Assembly (NCBI RefSeq): GCF_012427705.1
Contig: NZ_CP048602.1
Location: 1,364,001-1,428,000 of the forward strand
Length of the DNA stretch: 64,000 nt
Direction: 5' to 3'
Source: Vreelandella piezotolerans
GTDB taxonomy: Bacteria > Pseudomonadota > Gammaproteobacteria > Pseudomonadales > Halomonadaceae
Part shown: one piece after another, positions 46,878 to 60,018 of the stretch
How the letters are laid out: the number at the start of each line of letters is the position of its first letter
Position numbering within the stretch: the stretch's first letter is position 1
The notes under the pieces: model-generated
Seen by the model: only the letters and a program-made list of their open reading frames with translations
Databases searched by the model: none
Told to the model about the DNA's origin: nothing
Program-made: the position numbers and the translations under genes

Positions 46878-46899
46878 GATATATGAATTTTCATATATC
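46878..46899. promoter_or_regulatory. Candidate ArsR-type operator before the arsH operon
   Basis: GATATATGAA and TTCATATATC form a ten-base inverted repeat around TT. It is nearly identical to the palindrome at 40862-40881, which points to a common regulator for both arsenic operons. Confidence 0.7.
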
Positions 46900-46977
46900 T
46901 TTTGTTGCAACACCGATCATCTTGTCAGCCCTGGGCCAGACGCGCTTCATCGCTACCGCCATGAAGCGCGTTGTAAA

Positions 46978-48165
46978 TCAGTCGATCAGCTCGACCGCCA
47001 CGGCGGTTGCTTCACCGCCACCAATGCACAAGCTGGCGATACCGCGTTTGCCCCCTTTCTGGCGCAAGGCATGAATCAGCGTGGCGATGATGCGTGAGCC
47101 GGTAGAGCCGATGGGATGCCCCTGGGCACAGGCGCCGCCAAACACGTTGACCTTTTCATGAGGCAGGCTCAAATCATCCATGGCCATCAGCGTGACGACC
47201 GCAAAGGCTTCGTTGATTTCGAACAGGTCCACCTCATTGACGCCCCAGCCAAGCTTTTTCATCAGCTTCTCGATGGCTCCTACCGGCGCAATGGTAAATT
47301 CGCTGGGATGACGCGAGTGGGTGGCATGTCCCAGCATCCTGGCCAGCGGTTTGACACCGTGACGCTGTGCTGCTTCATGACTCGATAAAATCAGCGCCGA
47401 GGCGCCGTCGGAGATCGAACTCGCATTGGCGGCGGTAATGGTGCCGTCTTTTGCAAACGCTGGGCGCAGCTGGCGAATCTTGTCCAGTTTGGCCTGAAAG
47501 GGCTGCTCATCGTGGCTTACCACGGTTTCACCCTGGCGGGTCGTCACGGTGACGGGCGCCATCTCGGCATCCAGGTCGCCATGGTTGGTGGCGGCCATGG
47601 CCCGCTCCAGTGAGGCAATGGCGAAATCGTCCAGCCGCTCGCGCGTATAGCCCCGTTCTGTGGCTACTTCCTGGGCAAAAACGCCCATTAGCTTGCCCGT
47701 TTCGGCGTCTTCCAAACCATCCAAGAACATATGGTCTTTCAGCTCGCCGTGGCCCAGACGATAGCCGCCGCGTGCCTTGGTCAGCACATGGGGGGCATTC
47801 GACATGGATTCCATGCCGCCCGCCAGCACTATTTCTCCACTGCCCGCCTTGATCAGGTCATGGGCCAACATGGCCGCTTTCATGCCAGAGCCGCAGAGCT
47901 TGTTGATGGTCGTGGCGCCGTTGGCATCGGGAATGCCTGCTTGGCGCATCGCTTGGCGCGCAGGGCCTTGTTTGACGCCCGCTGGCAGCACGCAGCCCAG
48001 GATGCCCTCTTCAATGGCGGCGGCCTCAATGCCCGCCCGCTCGATGGCAGCGCGGATGGCAACGGCGGCAAGTTCAGGGGCACTCATACTAGACAGGCTG
48101 CCCATCATGCCGCCCATCGGGGTACGGGTGGCAGATAAAAAAACGACGTCGGTAGCGCGACTCAT
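46978..48165 (-). CDS. Acetyl-CoA C-acetyltransferase (thiolase)
   Basis: This 395-residue thiolase has the nucleophile Cys in INKLCGSGMKAAML (about residue 90). The His is in CAQGHPIGSTGSR and the second Cys in SLCIGGGEATAVAVE. It condenses or cleaves acetoacetyl-CoA or short 3-ketoacyl-CoA. It could serve beta-oxidation or poly-hydroxybutyrate synthesis (phaA). The beta-oxidation reading is favoured by the nearby synthetase, dehydrogenase and SDR genes. AGGAG stands seven bases before the ATG. It is divergent from the TetR gene, whose product may control it. Confidence 0.92.
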   Translation of the reverse strand: MSRATDVVFLSATRTPMGGMMGSLSSMSAPELAAVAIRAAIERAGIEAAAIEEGILGCVLPAGVKQGPARQAMRQAGIPDANGATTINKLCGSGMKAAMLAHDLIKAGSGEIVLAGGMESMSNAPHVLTKARGGYRLGHGELKDHMFLDGLEDAETGKLMGVFAQEVATERGYTRERLDDFAIASLERAMAATNHGDLDAEMAPVTVTTRQGETVVSHDEQPFQAKLDKIRQLRPAFAKDGTITAANASSISDGASALILSSHEAAQRHGVKPLARMLGHATHSRHPSEFTIAPVGAIEKLMKKLGWGVNEVDLFEINEAFAVVTLMAMDDLSLPHEKVNVFGGACAQGHPIGSTGSRIIATLIHALRQKGGKRGIASLCIGGGEATAVAVELID

Positions 48166-48283
48166 GACCTATCTCCTGATAGCTTTTTTGTGATTATCGA
48201 GCTGAGTAGTTAGCGATGCGTTGACCCATTCGCGGGGCTGTGGTTTTCTCCTGAGTAACCAAGCAAGCGCTAGTGTAAATGAC

Positions 48284-48856
48284 ATGAATGTAATGAATGC
48301 ATCTCCTCGCCGCAAGGAATTGACGCGCTTAGCTGCTCAGCTATTCGTCCAAGAAGGCTTTGATCGCACCACGGTGCGCATGTTGGCGCAGGAAATGGGC
48401 ATTAAGTCGGGTAGCCTGTTTCATCACTTCAAAGATAAGCAAGAAATTCTGGCAGCGGTGATCGAAGAGGGTACCCAAAATGCGCTTGCCATTGCGAAAG
48501 CTGCGCTTCAGTCCTGTCCCGACGGTGCAGAGGCACGGCTACATGCTATGGCAAGAGCTCATCTGGAAACACTGTTTGCAGACCGTAACGCCCATGTCGT
48601 CGCACTGTTCGAGTGGCGGCGATTGGACCCTGCTGCCAGCGCGCATTTGAGTCATCTGCGGGATGCTTACGAGGCTCTGTGGGTCGAGGTGATCGATGAC
48701 GCCTTGGCGGCCGGGCTGATTCATGGTGACCGCTTTCTCGTTTCCCGCTTCATCTTAGGAGCGTTGAACTGGACTGTCCGTTGGTATGACCCCAACGGTC
48801 CTCGAACGCCAGACGACCTTGCCGACGAGCTGGTGGCGATGATCCTATCGCGGTGA
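48284..48856 (+). CDS. TetR/AcrR family transcriptional regulator
   Basis: This repressor of about 190 residues has an N-terminal helix-turn-helix (TTVRMLAQEMGIKSGSLFHHF). The C-terminal ligand-binding domain is of the type seen in fatty-acid and branched-chain regulators. It is divergent from the thiolase gene and upstream of the acyl-CoA synthetase and SDR genes, so it probably controls this cluster. The start is uncertain: ATGs at 48284 and 48293 are both possible and neither has a strong ribosome-binding site. No clear palindrome was seen in the 118-base gap. Confidence 0.88.
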   Translation: MNVMNASPRRKELTRLAAQLFVQEGFDRTTVRMLAQEMGIKSGSLFHHFKDKQEILAAVIEEGTQNALAIAKAALQSCPDGAEARLHAMARAHLETLFADRNAHVVALFEWRRLDPAASAHLSHLRDAYEALWVEVIDDALAAGLIHGDRFLVSRFILGALNWTVRWYDPNGPRTPDDLADELVAMILSR

Positions 48857-49051
48857 GCCTAACAGCGAGTCTTCTGTTCGGTCGACCAACGTCTAAGCTT
48901 GTTGCGGCGCTTGCGGCTTGCGCAATAGGTGAAATACTTTTAGCGTTGGTCTATTGGCAGGCTTCCGTTAACGTAAACTGATAATAAAGCTGACAGCGCG
49001 TGGAGTTTTGCCTGCTTGAGTGCTCACGACCAACAACATAAGAGAGCCGTC

Positions 49052-50722
49052 ATGACAGCAACATCATCGTCACTTCCCTCGTATTCCTCATTTGTCGAGA
49101 AATTTTCAATAGAGAGTGTCGTCGCCAAGCTGGACGACCATCAAGATGGTTACCTGAACGCCTATGAAGCATGCTGCGGAAGGCATGTGCGCCAAGGCCG
49201 CGGTGATGTGTTAGCGCTGGTGCATGAAGACACCCAAGGCCAGACCCATACGCTGACCTATGCCGAGCTTGACAGCCAAAGTAGCCAGCTAGCGGGCTGG
49301 TTCATAAGCCAAGGGCTTGGTGAGGGCGACCGAATTGCCTGTATGCTGCCTCGTTCTGTCAATTTGCTGGTCGCCGTGCTGGCGACCTGGCGAATCGGTG
49401 CGGTCTATCAGCCACTGTTCACCGCTTTTGGCCCTGATGCAGTTGACTATCGGCTCGGTCGTGCTGATACCAAGTTAGTGATTACGGATCACGCCAATCG
49501 CTATAAATTCGATGGATTGAGCCAGTGCCCACCCGTATTAGCCGTGGGTGGTGCGAGCAGTGAGCATGGCGATGACCTCGATTGGCAAACGGCATTGACG
49601 TATACGTCAATGAGCGATGCGCCACCGCGCCTGTCGCCAGATCAGCCCTTTCTGCAAATGTTCACTTCGGGGACGGTGGGCAAGCCAAAGGGCGTTGCCG
49701 TGCCTTTAGCAGGCATGACGGCTTTCGCGCTTTATATGGAGCTCGCTGTGGATCTGCGCGAGGAAGACCGTTTTTGGAACATGGCAGATCCAGGTTGGGC
49801 CTACGGCCTTTATTACGCCATCGCGGGGCCGCTGCTACTTGGAGTCACGACCCACTTTTGCGAGGCAGGCTTCAGCGCCGAAGGGGCGCTGGCGTTCATG
49901 AAGCGCCATCAGATCACCAATTTTGCTGCGGCACCCACGGCTTACCGTTTGATGAAAGCATCTGGGTTATTCGATGACGCGCATCAAACGTTATCGCTGC
50001 GTGCAGCCAGTTCCGCTGGAGAACCGCTTAATACCGAGGTGGTCACCTGGGTGGAAAAATCGTTGGGCTGTCCGGTGATGGACCATTATGGCCAGACGGA
50101 AACGGGCATGACCTGTAATAACCATCACTCTCTTGACCATCCCAAGCACGTGGGGGCCATGGGCGTCCCGATGCCGGGCTACCGATTGGCCATTCTCGAT
50201 GCCGAGTACAATGAGCTGCCGCCCGGTGAACCAGGTGTGCTTGCGGTGGACATTAAGAATTCTCCGGCTCACTTTTTCCAAGGATACACTTGGCAGGAGA
50301 AAGATCCCTTCGTCAATGGCTATTACCTGACCGGCGATGTAGTGATTCGTAACGAAGATGGTTCGTTTCAGTTTGCTGGTAGGGACGATGACATCATCAC
50401 CACGGCGGGCTACCGAGTGGGACCAACGGACGTAGAGAATAGCGTCATGACGCACCCGGCAGTGGCAGAGTCCGCCGCCGTTGGCCAGCCAGATGAGATT
50501 CGTGGCGAGATCATCAAATCCTATATCGTACTTCGCGATGGCTACGAGCCCAGCGATGCGCTGGCGGAAGAGATTCGTCAGCAAGTACGTGAACGGCTCT
50601 CTACGCATGCTTTTCCTCGTATCATCGAGTTCGTCGATGAGCTGCCCAAAACGCCCAGCGGCAAGATTCAGCGCTTCAAACTGCGTGCTCAAGCGGCCGA
50701 ACAAGTGCGCCACAGCTCATAA
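49052..50722 (+). CDS. Acyl-CoA synthetase (AMP-forming), short/medium-chain type
   Basis: This 556-residue adenylate-forming enzyme has the P-loop MFTSGTVGKPKGVAVPL, the core DHYGQTETGM, the hinge GYYLTGDV and the C-terminal catalytic Lys in TPSGKIQRFKLR. Sequence character is closer to acetyl/propionyl-CoA synthetase-like enzymes than to FadD. Its chain-length preference cannot be read from sequence. The start is ATG 49052. It precedes the SDR gene by 31 bases. The combination resembles the Pseudomonas putida fadDx-fadB2x-fadAx cluster. Confidence 0.88.
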   Translation: MTATSSSLPSYSSFVEKFSIESVVAKLDDHQDGYLNAYEACCGRHVRQGRGDVLALVHEDTQGQTHTLTYAELDSQSSQLAGWFISQGLGEGDRIACMLPRSVNLLVAVLATWRIGAVYQPLFTAFGPDAVDYRLGRADTKLVITDHANRYKFDGLSQCPPVLAVGGASSEHGDDLDWQTALTYTSMSDAPPRLSPDQPFLQMFTSGTVGKPKGVAVPLAGMTAFALYMELAVDLREEDRFWNMADPGWAYGLYYAIAGPLLLGVTTHFCEAGFSAEGALAFMKRHQITNFAAAPTAYRLMKASGLFDDAHQTLSLRAASSAGEPLNTEVVTWVEKSLGCPVMDHYGQTETGMTCNNHHSLDHPKHVGAMGVPMPGYRLAILDAEYNELPPGEPGVLAVDIKNSPAHFFQGYTWQEKDPFVNGYYLTGDVVIRNEDGSFQFAGRDDDIITTAGYRVGPTDVENSVMTHPAVAESAAVGQPDEIRGEIIKSYIVLRDGYEPSDALAEEIRQQVRERLSTHAFPRIIEFVDELPKTPSGKIQRFKLRAQAAEQVRHSS

Positions 50723-50753
50723 TTCACAGGATATCATTCACAGGAAGAGTGCC

Positions 50754-51521
50754 ATGCAGGTCCAGGATCGTACGTTTTTGATTACCGGCGCTGCGTCGGG
50801 TTTGGGTGCCGCCACGGCCGAACGGCTGGTAAAGGCGGGCGGGAAGGTGGTGCTGTGCGACATGAGTGATCGTGTGACGGACCTTGCCGTGCAGTTGGGC
50901 GCTCACGCGCAAGCATGCATCGCCGACATTACCTCCGCCGACGCCATGCAGGAGGCGGTGAACAAAGCCGTTGCGCTGGGGGGCGAAAGCGGTCTTTCGG
51001 GGGTGGTTCATTGTGCCGGTGTGGTCAGCGTAGCCAAGCTGGTGGATCGGCAAGGCAACCCAGCAGATCTCGAGGGCTATGCGCGCACGATTCAGATCAA
51101 TCTGGTAGGCACTTTCAATGTCATGCGGCTGGCGGCCGCCGCCATGGCCAGCAACCCGCCAGACCAAGGGGGTGAGCGTGGCGTCATCATCAATACCGCA
51201 TCGATTGCCGCGTTCGATGGGCAAGTCGGTCAGTGCGCCTACAGTGCCTCTAAGGCGGGGGTCGTGGGCATGAGCTTGCCTGCTGCCAGAGAGCTGTCGC
51301 GCCACGCGATTCGTGTCATGGCCATTGCGCCAGGGGTGTTCGAAACCCCGATGATGAGCGAGATACCGGATGAAGCCGCCCAAGCGTTGGCCGCTGCGGT
51401 GCCTTTTCCCAAGCGTTTGGGCAAGGCCGACGAGTTTGCGCTGCTGGCCGAGCAGATCATCACCAACCCGATGCTCAATGGTGAAGTGATTCGCCTGGAT
51501 GGTGGTATCCGCATGCAGTGA
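50754..51521 (+). CDS. SDR-family 3-hydroxyacyl-CoA dehydrogenase
   Basis: This 255-residue short-chain dehydrogenase has TGAASGLG for NAD binding near residue 12. The catalytic Ser lies in [10 protein letters not shown] and the Tyr-Lys pair in [12 protein letters not shown]. The end [22 protein letters not shown] is typical of HSD10/type II 3-hydroxyacyl-CoA dehydrogenases. These oxidise short-chain or 2-methyl-3-hydroxyacyl-CoA. AGGAAG stands before the ATG at 50754. It is the second gene after the synthetase, and a terminator follows. Confidence 0.9.
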   Translation: MQVQDRTFLITGAASGLGAATAERLVKAGGKVVLCDMSDRVTDLAVQLGAHAQACIADITSADAMQEAVNKAVALGGESGLSGVVHCAGVVSVAKLVDRQGNPADLEGYARTIQINLVGTFNVMRLAAAAMASNPPDQGGERGVIINTASIAAFDGQVGQCAYSASKAGVVGMSLPAARELSRHAIRVMAIAPGVFETPMMSEIPDEAAQALAAAVPFPKRLGKADEFALLAEQIITNPMLNGEVIRLDGGIRMQ

Positions 51522-51545
51522 TTTACGCTCAGTAAGCTCTGATAA

Positions 51546-51581
51546 ACAGCCTGCTCGGTTTTTTCGGGCGGGCTTTTTTTT
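51546..51581 (+). terminator. Rho-independent terminator after the SDR gene
   Basis: AGCCTGCTCGG pairs with TTCGGGCGGGCT with some G-T pairs, and a T-rich run of eight follows. It ends the synthetase-SDR transcript. Confidence 0.85.
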
Positions 51582-51682
51582 ATTTTCAAACCATGACGTT
51601 ACTAAGGTAAAGACCAAAGTTGTAGTCGGTTTTTCGATTTAATTCAAACGACTGCTTGACTGTGTCGGGTCTGCGCGCTAAT

Positions 51683-51702
51683 TTTCAAACATGTGTTTGA
51701 AA
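51683..51702. promoter_or_regulatory. Candidate PsrA-type operator before the acyl-CoA dehydrogenase gene
   Basis: TTTCAAAC and GTTTGAAA form a perfect inverted repeat around ATGT. The core CAAAC-N4-GTTTG is an exact match to the PsrA pattern. It lies about 50 bases before the ATG and resembles the palindrome before fadD. Confidence 0.7.
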
Positions 51703-51750
51703 GTAGCTGCTGAGTACCGGCTCTTTCAGCCCCCGTTTAGGAGAAGTGAC

Positions 51751-53556
51751 ATGCCGAGCTATCAAGCCCCCCTACGTGACATGCGTTTCGTGATGAACGA
51801 AATGTTTGATTACCCAAGCCACTATGCGGCACTGCCGAATGGTGAAGAAGCGTCTCCTGACGTCGTTGGGGCGATTCTGGAAGAGGGCGCTCGCTTTGCC
51901 CGTGACGTTCTGCTGCCATTGAACCAGAGCGGTGATGAAGAGGGCTGCCTGCTGGAAGGTGGGGAGGTCAAAGCGCCCCGTGGTTTCAAGGAAGCCTACC
52001 AGCAGTATGTCGAAGGGGGTTGGCCAAGCCTGGCGGCGGACCCTGAGCAAGGCGGACAAGGGCTGCCGCCTTCGCTGGCCATGATGCTCTCCGAAATGAT
52101 TTGCGCCACCAACCTGGCGTGGGGCATGTACCCGGGGCTTTCCCACGGTGCCGCAGACGCGCTGCGTCATCACGGAACCGATGCCCAAAAGGCTACTTAC
52201 CTCACCAAGCTGGTCGAGGGCGTCTGGACCGGCACCATGTGCCTGACCGAGCCCCATTGCGGTACCGATCTCGGGTTGATCAAGACCCGTGCGGTTCCTG
52301 CGGAAGGCGACGCGTATCAGATCACCGGCACCAAGATCTTCATTTCTGCCGGTGAGCACAATCTGGCCGAGAACATCGTTCATCTGGTGCTGGCCAAGCT
52401 GCCGGATGCGCCCGAAGGCTCCAAAGGCATTTCACTGTTCGTCGTACCCAAGTTCCTGCCCGATGCCGAGGGCAACCCCGGGCAGCGTAACGGTGTCAGC
52501 TGTGGCTCTCTCGAGCACAAGATGGGTATTCACGGCAACGCAACGTGCGTCATGAACTTCGATGGTGCCACGGGCTACCTGGTAGGCGCGCCGAACAAGG
52601 GTTTGGCTTGCATGTTCACCATGATGAATGCGGCCCGTCTGGGCGTGGGGATCCAGGGGCTTGGTCTGATGGAAGCCAGCTTTCAGAACTCGCTCGGCTA
52701 TGCCCGTGATCGTTTGCAGATGCGTGGCCTTTCAGGTGTTCAGGCCCCTGATAAAGCCGCCGACCCCATCATCGTCCATCCTGACGTGCGTCGCATGCTA
52801 CTGACCCAAAAAGCCTTTGCCGAAGGCGGTCGCATGCTGGTGCTGTATACCGCCCAGATGCTGGACGTGGTCGAGCATGGCGCAGCAGGCGAAGAGAAGG
52901 AGCGTGCCGAGACCTTGCTTGGCCTGCTGACGCCGATCGTGAAGGCCTTCCTGACGGAAGTGGGCTTCGAGTGTACCAATGAAGGCGTGCAGATTTTTGG
53001 CGGTCACGGATTCATCAAAGAGTGGGGCATGGAGCAACTGGTACGTGATGCGCGTATCACGCGCCTCTATGAAGGCACGACCGGTATCCAGGCGCTGGAC
53101 CTGCTGGGTCGCAAAGTGCTGATGAGCCAGGGTGAATCCCTCAAGGTCTTCACCAAGGAGATTCATAAGTTCTGCCAGGCCGAAGCCGACAACCCTGCGC
53201 TCAAGGAATTCATCGAGCCGCTGGCCAAGCTCAATGCCCAGTGGGGTGAGCTCACCATGGGTATCGGTATGAAGGCCATGCAGGATCGTGAAGAAGTAGG
53301 GGCCGCCAGCGTCGATTACCTGATGTACTCCGGCTATGTCGCTGTCGCCTACCTGTTTGCTCGCGCTGCCAAGCAAGCCGCTAGCGCACAGGGGGGGGAA
53401 GATGCGGCTTTCTACACCGCCAAACTAAATACGGCGCGTTTCTACTACCAGCGTCTGCTGCCACGTACCAAGGCGCACGCCGCCATGATCCAGGCAGGTG
53501 CCGGTAGCTTGATGGCGATTTCCAGCGAAGATTTTGGTCTGGGCTTCGAGATCTGA
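51751..53556 (+). CDS. Acyl-CoA dehydrogenase with C-terminal extension
   Basis: This 601-residue flavoprotein introduces the double bond in beta-oxidation. It has the FAD-site motifs GTMCLTEPHCGTDLG and GTKIFISAGEH. The catalytic Glu is in RLYEGTTGIQALDLLGRK (about residue 450). It has the extra C-terminal domain typical of the 600-residue class, ending with the FYYQRLLPRTKAHAAMI region. The ATG at 51751 follows AGGAG; an ATG at 51691 lies inside the palindrome and is rejected. It has its own promoter region with a PsrA-like site, separate from the SDR terminator. Confidence 0.94.
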   Translation: MPSYQAPLRDMRFVMNEMFDYPSHYAALPNGEEASPDVVGAILEEGARFARDVLLPLNQSGDEEGCLLEGGEVKAPRGFKEAYQQYVEGGWPSLAADPEQGGQGLPPSLAMMLSEMICATNLAWGMYPGLSHGAADALRHHGTDAQKATYLTKLVEGVWTGTMCLTEPHCGTDLGLIKTRAVPAEGDAYQITGTKIFISAGEHNLAENIVHLVLAKLPDAPEGSKGISLFVVPKFLPDAEGNPGQRNGVSCGSLEHKMGIHGNATCVMNFDGATGYLVGAPNKGLACMFTMMNAARLGVGIQGLGLMEASFQNSLGYARDRLQMRGLSGVQAPDKAADPIIVHPDVRRMLLTQKAFAEGGRMLVLYTAQMLDVVEHGAAGEEKERAETLLGLLTPIVKAFLTEVGFECTNEGVQIFGGHGFIKEWGMEQLVRDARITRLYEGTTGIQALDLLGRKVLMSQGESLKVFTKEIHKFCQAEADNPALKEFIEPLAKLNAQWGELTMGIGMKAMQDREEVGAASVDYLMYSGYVAVAYLFARAAKQAASAQGGEDAAFYTAKLNTARFYYQRLLPRTKAHAAMIQAGAGSLMAISSEDFGLGFEI

Positions 53557-53606
53557 GCCCATGCCTTTGCCAGGCACTCTCTGGTCAGGGTACTGATCGG
53601 TGGTTT

Positions 53607-53646
53607 GCGGCAGGTTTGCCCTCGGGCATTGCCTGCCGCTTTTTTA
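53607..53646 (+). terminator. Rho-independent terminator after the acyl-CoA dehydrogenase
   Basis: GCGGCAGG (53607-53614) pairs with CCTGCCGC (53632-53639), with a nested TGCCC/GGGCA stem, followed by TTTTTT. Confidence 0.88.
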
Positions 53647-53680
53647 TCTCGGCTATTTGAAAACTTTTTCACATTAGCCC

Positions 53681-53709
53681 TTGCCAACCCGGCATCGAAT
53701 CCGTAAAGT
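53681..53709 (+). promoter_or_regulatory. Candidate rRNA operon promoter P1
   Basis: TTGCCA and TAAAGT are separated by 17 bases, followed by ACGCATCCGCT. The start region resembles that of P2. It lies about 410 bases before the 16S gene. Confidence 0.5.
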
Positions 53710-53837
53710 ACGCATCCGCTGCCGGGGACGCCCAGCGTTACCAGCGGTGATGAGGTTGAAAAACCTCTTGTTTGTCAGAAAGTTAGAGCTCTGTGGTAGG
53801 TTGGTCAGATCGCTCGCTTCGCCCGCTGAAAACAGCG

Positions 53838-53865
53838 GTTGACAAACACCACGGAATGCGTAGAA
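53838..53865 (+). promoter_or_regulatory. rRNA operon promoter P2
   Basis: TTGACA is a perfect -35 box and TAGAAT a five-of-six -10 box, with a 16-base spacer. A GC-rich discriminator follows. This is typical of rRNA promoters. Confidence 0.85.
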
Positions 53866-53931
53866 TACGCCTTCCTCGCTGAGGCAACACGGGTCAGGTC
53901 ATCGAGCCCGCCGCAGCGACATTGAGACAGT

Positions 53932-53944
53932 TGCTCTTTAACAA
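53932..53944 (+). promoter_or_regulatory. boxA antitermination element in the 16S leader
   Basis: TGCTCTTTAACAA is the standard boxA that recruits the Nus antitermination complex to rRNA transcripts. A second copy, CGCTCTTTAACAA, lies in the 16S-23S spacer at 55814-55826. Confidence 0.88.
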
Positions 53945-53947
53945 TTT

Positions 53948-55698
<1,751 letters not shown>

Positions 55699-55944
55699 AG
55701 AATACTGTTGTTACGCAGTGATAAGCGTTTTCTTCACATTAAAAAAAGAAAAAAGGTCTTTCTTTTTCTTTTGAAGTGAAAAAAAGCATCCGCTTATCAC
55801 TGCGCATAGCAGTCGCTCTTTAACAATGTATATCATGCTGACATGAACGTTTTATAACGTTCATACGTAATTGTTAAGTGATACGTCTCAAGCGTATCCG
55901 GCAATCGTTATCATTGCGAGACACCAGACCCCTTCGGGTTATAG

Positions 55945-58835
<2,891 letters not shown>

Positions 58836-58989
58836 ATAACACCCAAGGGGTCTGGTCGCCGTGATAACGACCGAGTGGACAGCCACTCGAAAAACCGGAT
58901 ACGCATCCGCCCGCCAAGACGCTGGCGGACAAGAGACGATCACTTACCGCGTCAACGACGCACTCAGCATGATATGCATGACCCGTTAC

Positions 58990-59106
58990 GCCTGACGACC
59001 ATAGCACGCGTGAACCACCTGATCCCATGCCGAACTCAGAAGTGAAACCGCTTAGCGCCGATGGTAGTGTGGGGTCTCCCCATGCGAGAGTAGGTCATCG
59101 TCAGGC
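58990..59106 (+). rRNA. rrf: 5S ribosomal RNA
   Basis: This segment of about 117 bases begins GCCTGACGACC and ends GTCATCGTCAGGC, whose ends pair. The internal CACCTGATCCCATGCCGAAC is the 5S signature. It is followed within 20 bases by a terminator. Confidence 0.95.
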
Positions 59107-59121
59107 ACTTATACCGCAAAG

Positions 59122-59147
59122 AACCCAGCCAACCGGCTGGGTTTTTT
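59122..59147 (+). terminator. Rho-independent terminator of the rRNA operon
   Basis: AACCCAGCC pairs with GGCTGGGTT around AACC, and four more T residues follow. Confidence 0.92.
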
Positions 59148-59181
59148 GTTGCGCGCTCGATAAGCGTGCCATTATTCAGGC

Positions 59182-59208
59182 CCCGGGTACGCTGTGCTCG
59201 GGGTTTTT
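59182..59208 (+). terminator. Second terminator-like hairpin after 5S rRNA
   Basis: CCCCG and CGGGG pair across a loop of about 13 bases and run into TTTTTT. It probably backs up the first terminator. The remaining 150 bases before rnk hold an imperfect inverted repeat with no assignable function. Confidence 0.6.
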
Positions 59209-59358
59209 TGCTGTGTGCACGAAGGGGAAGTGAAAAACCATAAGCGGGGAAGGGCGAATAGCATTATTCATGCATTTATTATTCACCCATCCCGTTCATT
59301 GCTAAGGTACGGGCACTGGCCACCTTCCTATTCGCATAAGTGGCTCTTTTGATCGACG

Positions 59359-59772
59359 TTAGCGGTGGTACTGCTTCTCGCGTTCGGGTTGCCAGAGAAT
59401 CGCGTCTACTCGCAGGCGAGCATTTTGCTGATTGGGCAGCGGCCAGTCGATGGTGTCGCCCACTTTGAGCCCTAATAGGCTGGCTCCAATGGGGGCCATG
59501 ATCGAAATAGCGTCTTTCGTCGTGCTGAGAGAGTGCGGGTACACCAGTGTACGCACCATCTGCTGGTTACGCGTTAGGTCAGTGAACTGAATCTGGCTGT
59601 TCATACTGACGACGTTGTCGGGAATGTCTTCAGGATCCACTACTTCTCCGCGACTAAGCTCGTCTTGTAAAAGCTCAGCCACCATTTGATCCTTGTCGGT
59701 GGCGTTATCGATCAAGCGCTGCAGACGATCTGCGTCGAGACGATTAATCAAGAGGGGAGGACGCTGCCCCAT
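59359..59772 (-). CDS. rnk: Nucleoside diphosphate kinase regulator Rnk
   Basis: This 137-residue protein belongs to the GreA/GreB-related Rnk family, which binds RNA polymerase but lacks the long coiled coil of Gre factors. The C-terminal FKBP-like domain shows TLVYPHSLSTTKDAISIMAP and IGASLLGLKVGDTIDWPLP. AAGGAG stands seven bases before the ATG. In Pseudomonas, Rnk influences nucleoside diphosphate kinase levels. It is a single gene that faces the rRNA operon end. Confidence 0.94.
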   Translation of the reverse strand: MGQRPPLLINRLDADRLQRLIDNATDKDQMVAELLQDELSRGEVVDPEDIPDNVVSMNSQIQFTDLTRNQQMVRTLVYPHSLSTTKDAISIMAPIGASLLGLKVGDTIDWPLPNQQNARLRVDAILWQPEREKQYHR

Positions 59773-60018
59773 GATGCTCTCCTTGGCAAACGCGGCCGAA
59801 CGACGCGGCGTGCGTTGTTAGTCAAATGGTACTGTCTGGCATAAAAAAAGCCCCACCAAGAAGGAAGGACTCAAGATACTGTTTGGATAGTGTACGACAC
59901 TTCTAATGAAAAGACGACGCGCTTAGAGCGAGGCGCGCAAAGTGCTATGATGCAGGCCGCCGAGCGAGCAAGTGATAAATATCGCATTTATGGATTGCAA
60001 ATGATTTTGAGGTGAAAG

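Noticed and set aside
51691..51750. Upstream ATG for the acyl-CoA dehydrogenase
   Set aside because: It lies within the PsrA-like palindrome and has no ribosome-binding site; the ATG at 51751 has AGGAG.
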